A DNA stretch of 64,000 nt, taken from Pseudomonadota bacterium. Lineage in GTDB: Bacteria; Desulfobacterota; Desulfovibrionia; Desulfovibrionales; Desulfovibrionaceae. Shown piece after piece: positions 62,534 through 64,000 of this stretch. The DNA is taken from assembly GCA_023419375.1 (NCBI GenBank), contig JAEZYD010000022.1:166122-230121 (forward strand), read 5' to 3'. Below the pieces are notes generated by a model, which worked only from the letters and a program-made list of their open reading frames with translations, was not told where the DNA came from and ran no database searches. Position numbers and translations under genes: made by a program. Within the stretch, counting starts at the first letter, position 1. Each line of letters starts with the position of its first letter.

Positions 62534-63286
62534 TTGTGCGGTCTAACTTTTGTTGCTCTCGCCCTGCACGCCCCCAGTTGAGGGAACGCCTTTGGCTGGC
62601 ACCCCAAACAAATGCAAAACCCCGACGGAAGCCGGGGAATTGCACGAAAAAAACAGTTGAGGTGGTTGAATCATGCCAGAATTGGTATTCCTGTCAACAT
62701 AAGATACCAGTCGGCAAAAAATAACTTTTCCGCCCTTCTTATCTGCTTGCAAAACCTTGCCTTGATTTTTTTTAATCTGCAATATTAATCTGATACGAGG
62801 CATGTGCAGATGTGCCCTTCTGGCCCTGGCAAAAAAAATATCGCCTCCCGCCCTCCTCCAGAAAAAAATATTTTTTAGCCAGCCAGCCGCCCTCCACATC
62901 ATGGAGCAAATCAAGCAACCATCTCCCCCAGCGGAGCACCTGCATACAAGCACAACAATATTTGCATAAAAATAACGAAATTTCGTTCTAATTTATGAAA
63001 TATCATTTTCAATGGAAGCGCAATCTGCCTAACAATCAACACAACACGCCGTAATTACTATAATAAATTATAACGGCTTGGTTCTTGAATACTGCGGCCC
63101 AATGATGCTGTTCCCTCACACAATGGGGAAGGCATACTGGGCTGAAGCAGGCAAAAGGAAACCACGGATACTGAGCGGGCAACTTGCCGTGCTTTGCACA
63201 GCTTCCGGTGGCATATGATTTTGCTCGATCAATGTCTGGCTTTGTGCTCTGGGCTGGACAGAACAATGAACTTTTGAGGTGTGATG
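62534..63286. other. dsrA upstream region
   Basis: This long AT-rich region has no convincing gene; a 136-codon minus-strand frame (62543-62953) has poor composition and no ribosome site. It contains the possible small RNA above and a perfect palindrome AACGAAATTTCGTT (62974-62987), about 300 bases before dsrA. The dsrA ribosome site GAGGT is at 63276-63280. No clear -35/-10 pair for dsrA was identified. Confidence 0.6.
62611..62663 (-). ncRNA. Possible small RNA upstream of dsrA
   Basis: On the minus strand a TTGACA (62697-62692), 16 bases, and CATGAT (62675-62670) form a promoter. About 20-50 bases downstream a hairpin CCCCG/CGGGG (62635-62620) ends in TTTTGC. The implied transcript is about 50 nt and carries CCACCTCAAC near its 5' end. 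It has no coding potential. The call is speculative and rests on promoter-terminator spacing only. Confidence 0.35.
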
Positions 63287-64000
63287 ATGTCAAAATTCGC
63301 AACGCCGCAGTTGGATCAGCTTGAATCCGGTCCCTGGCCGAGCTTTGTATCCGATATCAAGCAGGAAGCTGCGCATCGCGCGGCCAATGCCAACAATGTC
63401 GAGTATCAGATCCCTGTGGACTGCCCTGAAGACCTTCTGGGTGTGCTTGAGCTTTCCTACAACGAAATGGAAACACACTGGAAGCACGGCGGCATCGTGG
63501 GTGTGTTCGGTTACGGCGGCGGCGTTATCGGCCGTTACTGCGACCAGCCCGAAATGTTCCCCGGCGTGGCGCACTTCCACACCATGCGTGTGGCCCAGCC
63601 TTCCGGCAAGTACTACCACAGCAAGTTCCTGCGCGACCTGTGCGACATCTGGGATATGCGTGGTTCCGGTCTGACCAACATGCACGGCTCCACCGGCGAC
63701 ATCGTTCTGCTCGGTACCCAGACCCCCCAGCTGGAAGAAATCTTCCACGAACTGACCCACAAGATGAACGTCGACCTGGGTGGTTCCGGCTCCAACCTGC
63801 GTACGCCTGAAGCCTGCCTTGGCCAGTCGCGCTGCGAATATGCCTGCTACAACACGCAGGACATGTGCTACCAGCTGACCATGGACTATCAGGACGAACT
63901 GCACCGTCCCGCCTTCCCCTACAAGTTCAAGTTCAAGTTCGACGGTTGCCCCAACGGCTGCGTGTGCGCCATGGCGCGTTCCGACTTTGCCGTTGTCGGT
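63287..64000 (+). CDS. dsrA: Dissimilatory sulfite reductase alpha subunit (5' part)
   Basis: DsrA and DsrB form the cytoplasmic enzyme that reduces sulfite with siroheme and [4Fe-4S] centres, the last step of sulfate respiration. The first 238 codons are present and run off the right edge. The N terminus (MSKFATPQLDQLESGPWPSFVSDIKQEAAHRAAN) and the block GSGLTNMHGSTGDIVLLGTQTPQLEE are typical of Desulfovibrio DsrA. Cysteine clusters for the cofactors are seen in CLGQSRCEYACYN and CPNGCVCAMARSD. The ATG at 63287 is preferred by spacing from GAGGT; an ATG at 63284 is also possible. Confidence 0.98.
   Translation, partial: MSKFATPQLDQLESGPWPSFVSDIKQEAAHRAANANNVEYQIPVDCPEDLLGVLELSYNEMETHWKHGGIVGVFGYGGGVIGRYCDQPEMFPGVAHFHTMRVAQPSGKYYHSKFLRDLCDIWDMRGSGLTNMHGSTGDIVLLGTQTPQLEEIFHELTHKMNVDLGGSGSNLRTPEACLGQSRCEYACYNTQDMCYQLTMDYQDELHRPAFPYKFKFKFDGCPNGCVCAMARSDFAVVG

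Noticed and set aside
62543..62953. 136-codon minus-strand frame upstream of dsrA
   Set aside because: Its composition is not protein-like, it has no ribosome site, and it crosses a promoter and a terminator hairpin.

Overview
The window looks like the chromosome of a Desulfovibrio-type sulfate-reducing bacterium. It ends inside dsrA (dissimilatory sulfite reductase alpha). It is GC-rich in most coding regions, has an unlinked feoB and a DUF2325 gene behind Fur-like boxes, has a flagellar operon with a sigma-54-type promoter, and carries a type III glutamine synthetase. No tRNA, rRNA, CRISPR array or intact insertion sequence was recognised. Functional calls are from reading motifs; no database search was run.

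Layout. 1-2870: tail of a DMT transporter and a chemoreceptor gene. 2891-6680: a more AT-rich accessory block of two coupled P-loop ATPase genes, one with a TPR tail, behind a cluster of palindromes. 6890-11950: dapB, ligA, uvrB. 12005-18030: a small unknown gene, then the N-degron genes aat, clpA and clpS, a CYTH gene and radA. 18315-24382: two small unknown genes, a diguanylate cyclase, and a large PHP-like membrane protein of unknown function. 24766-26748: groES-groL. 26931-27902: a 2-hydroxyacid dehydrogenase.

28114-35486 (minus strand) is the most unusual block. It is a four-gene operon of a PEP-synthase-like protein that has lost its catalytic motifs, a sensor histidine kinase, a single-domain response regulator, and a second PEP-synthase-like protein that keeps the motifs. 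Both large proteins share an unfamiliar C-terminal domain in place of the usual TIM barrel.

35653-43590 is the flagellar basal-body operon flgB-flgC-fliE-fliF-(FliF-tail-like microprotein)-fliG-fliH-fliI. A 147-bp MITE-like element sits between flgC and fliE and supplies the flgC stop codon. 43823-48365 holds an exonuclease, a small unknown gene, an SNase-fold protein, feoB and a DUF2325 gene. 48575-55275 is a complete trp operon (trpL-E-GD-C-F-B-A) with a readable Trp-codon attenuator. The rest is glnN, slyD-type FKBP, lysA, a MATE transporter, a DUF2156 protein, and an 866-bp gap with a possible small RNA before dsrA.
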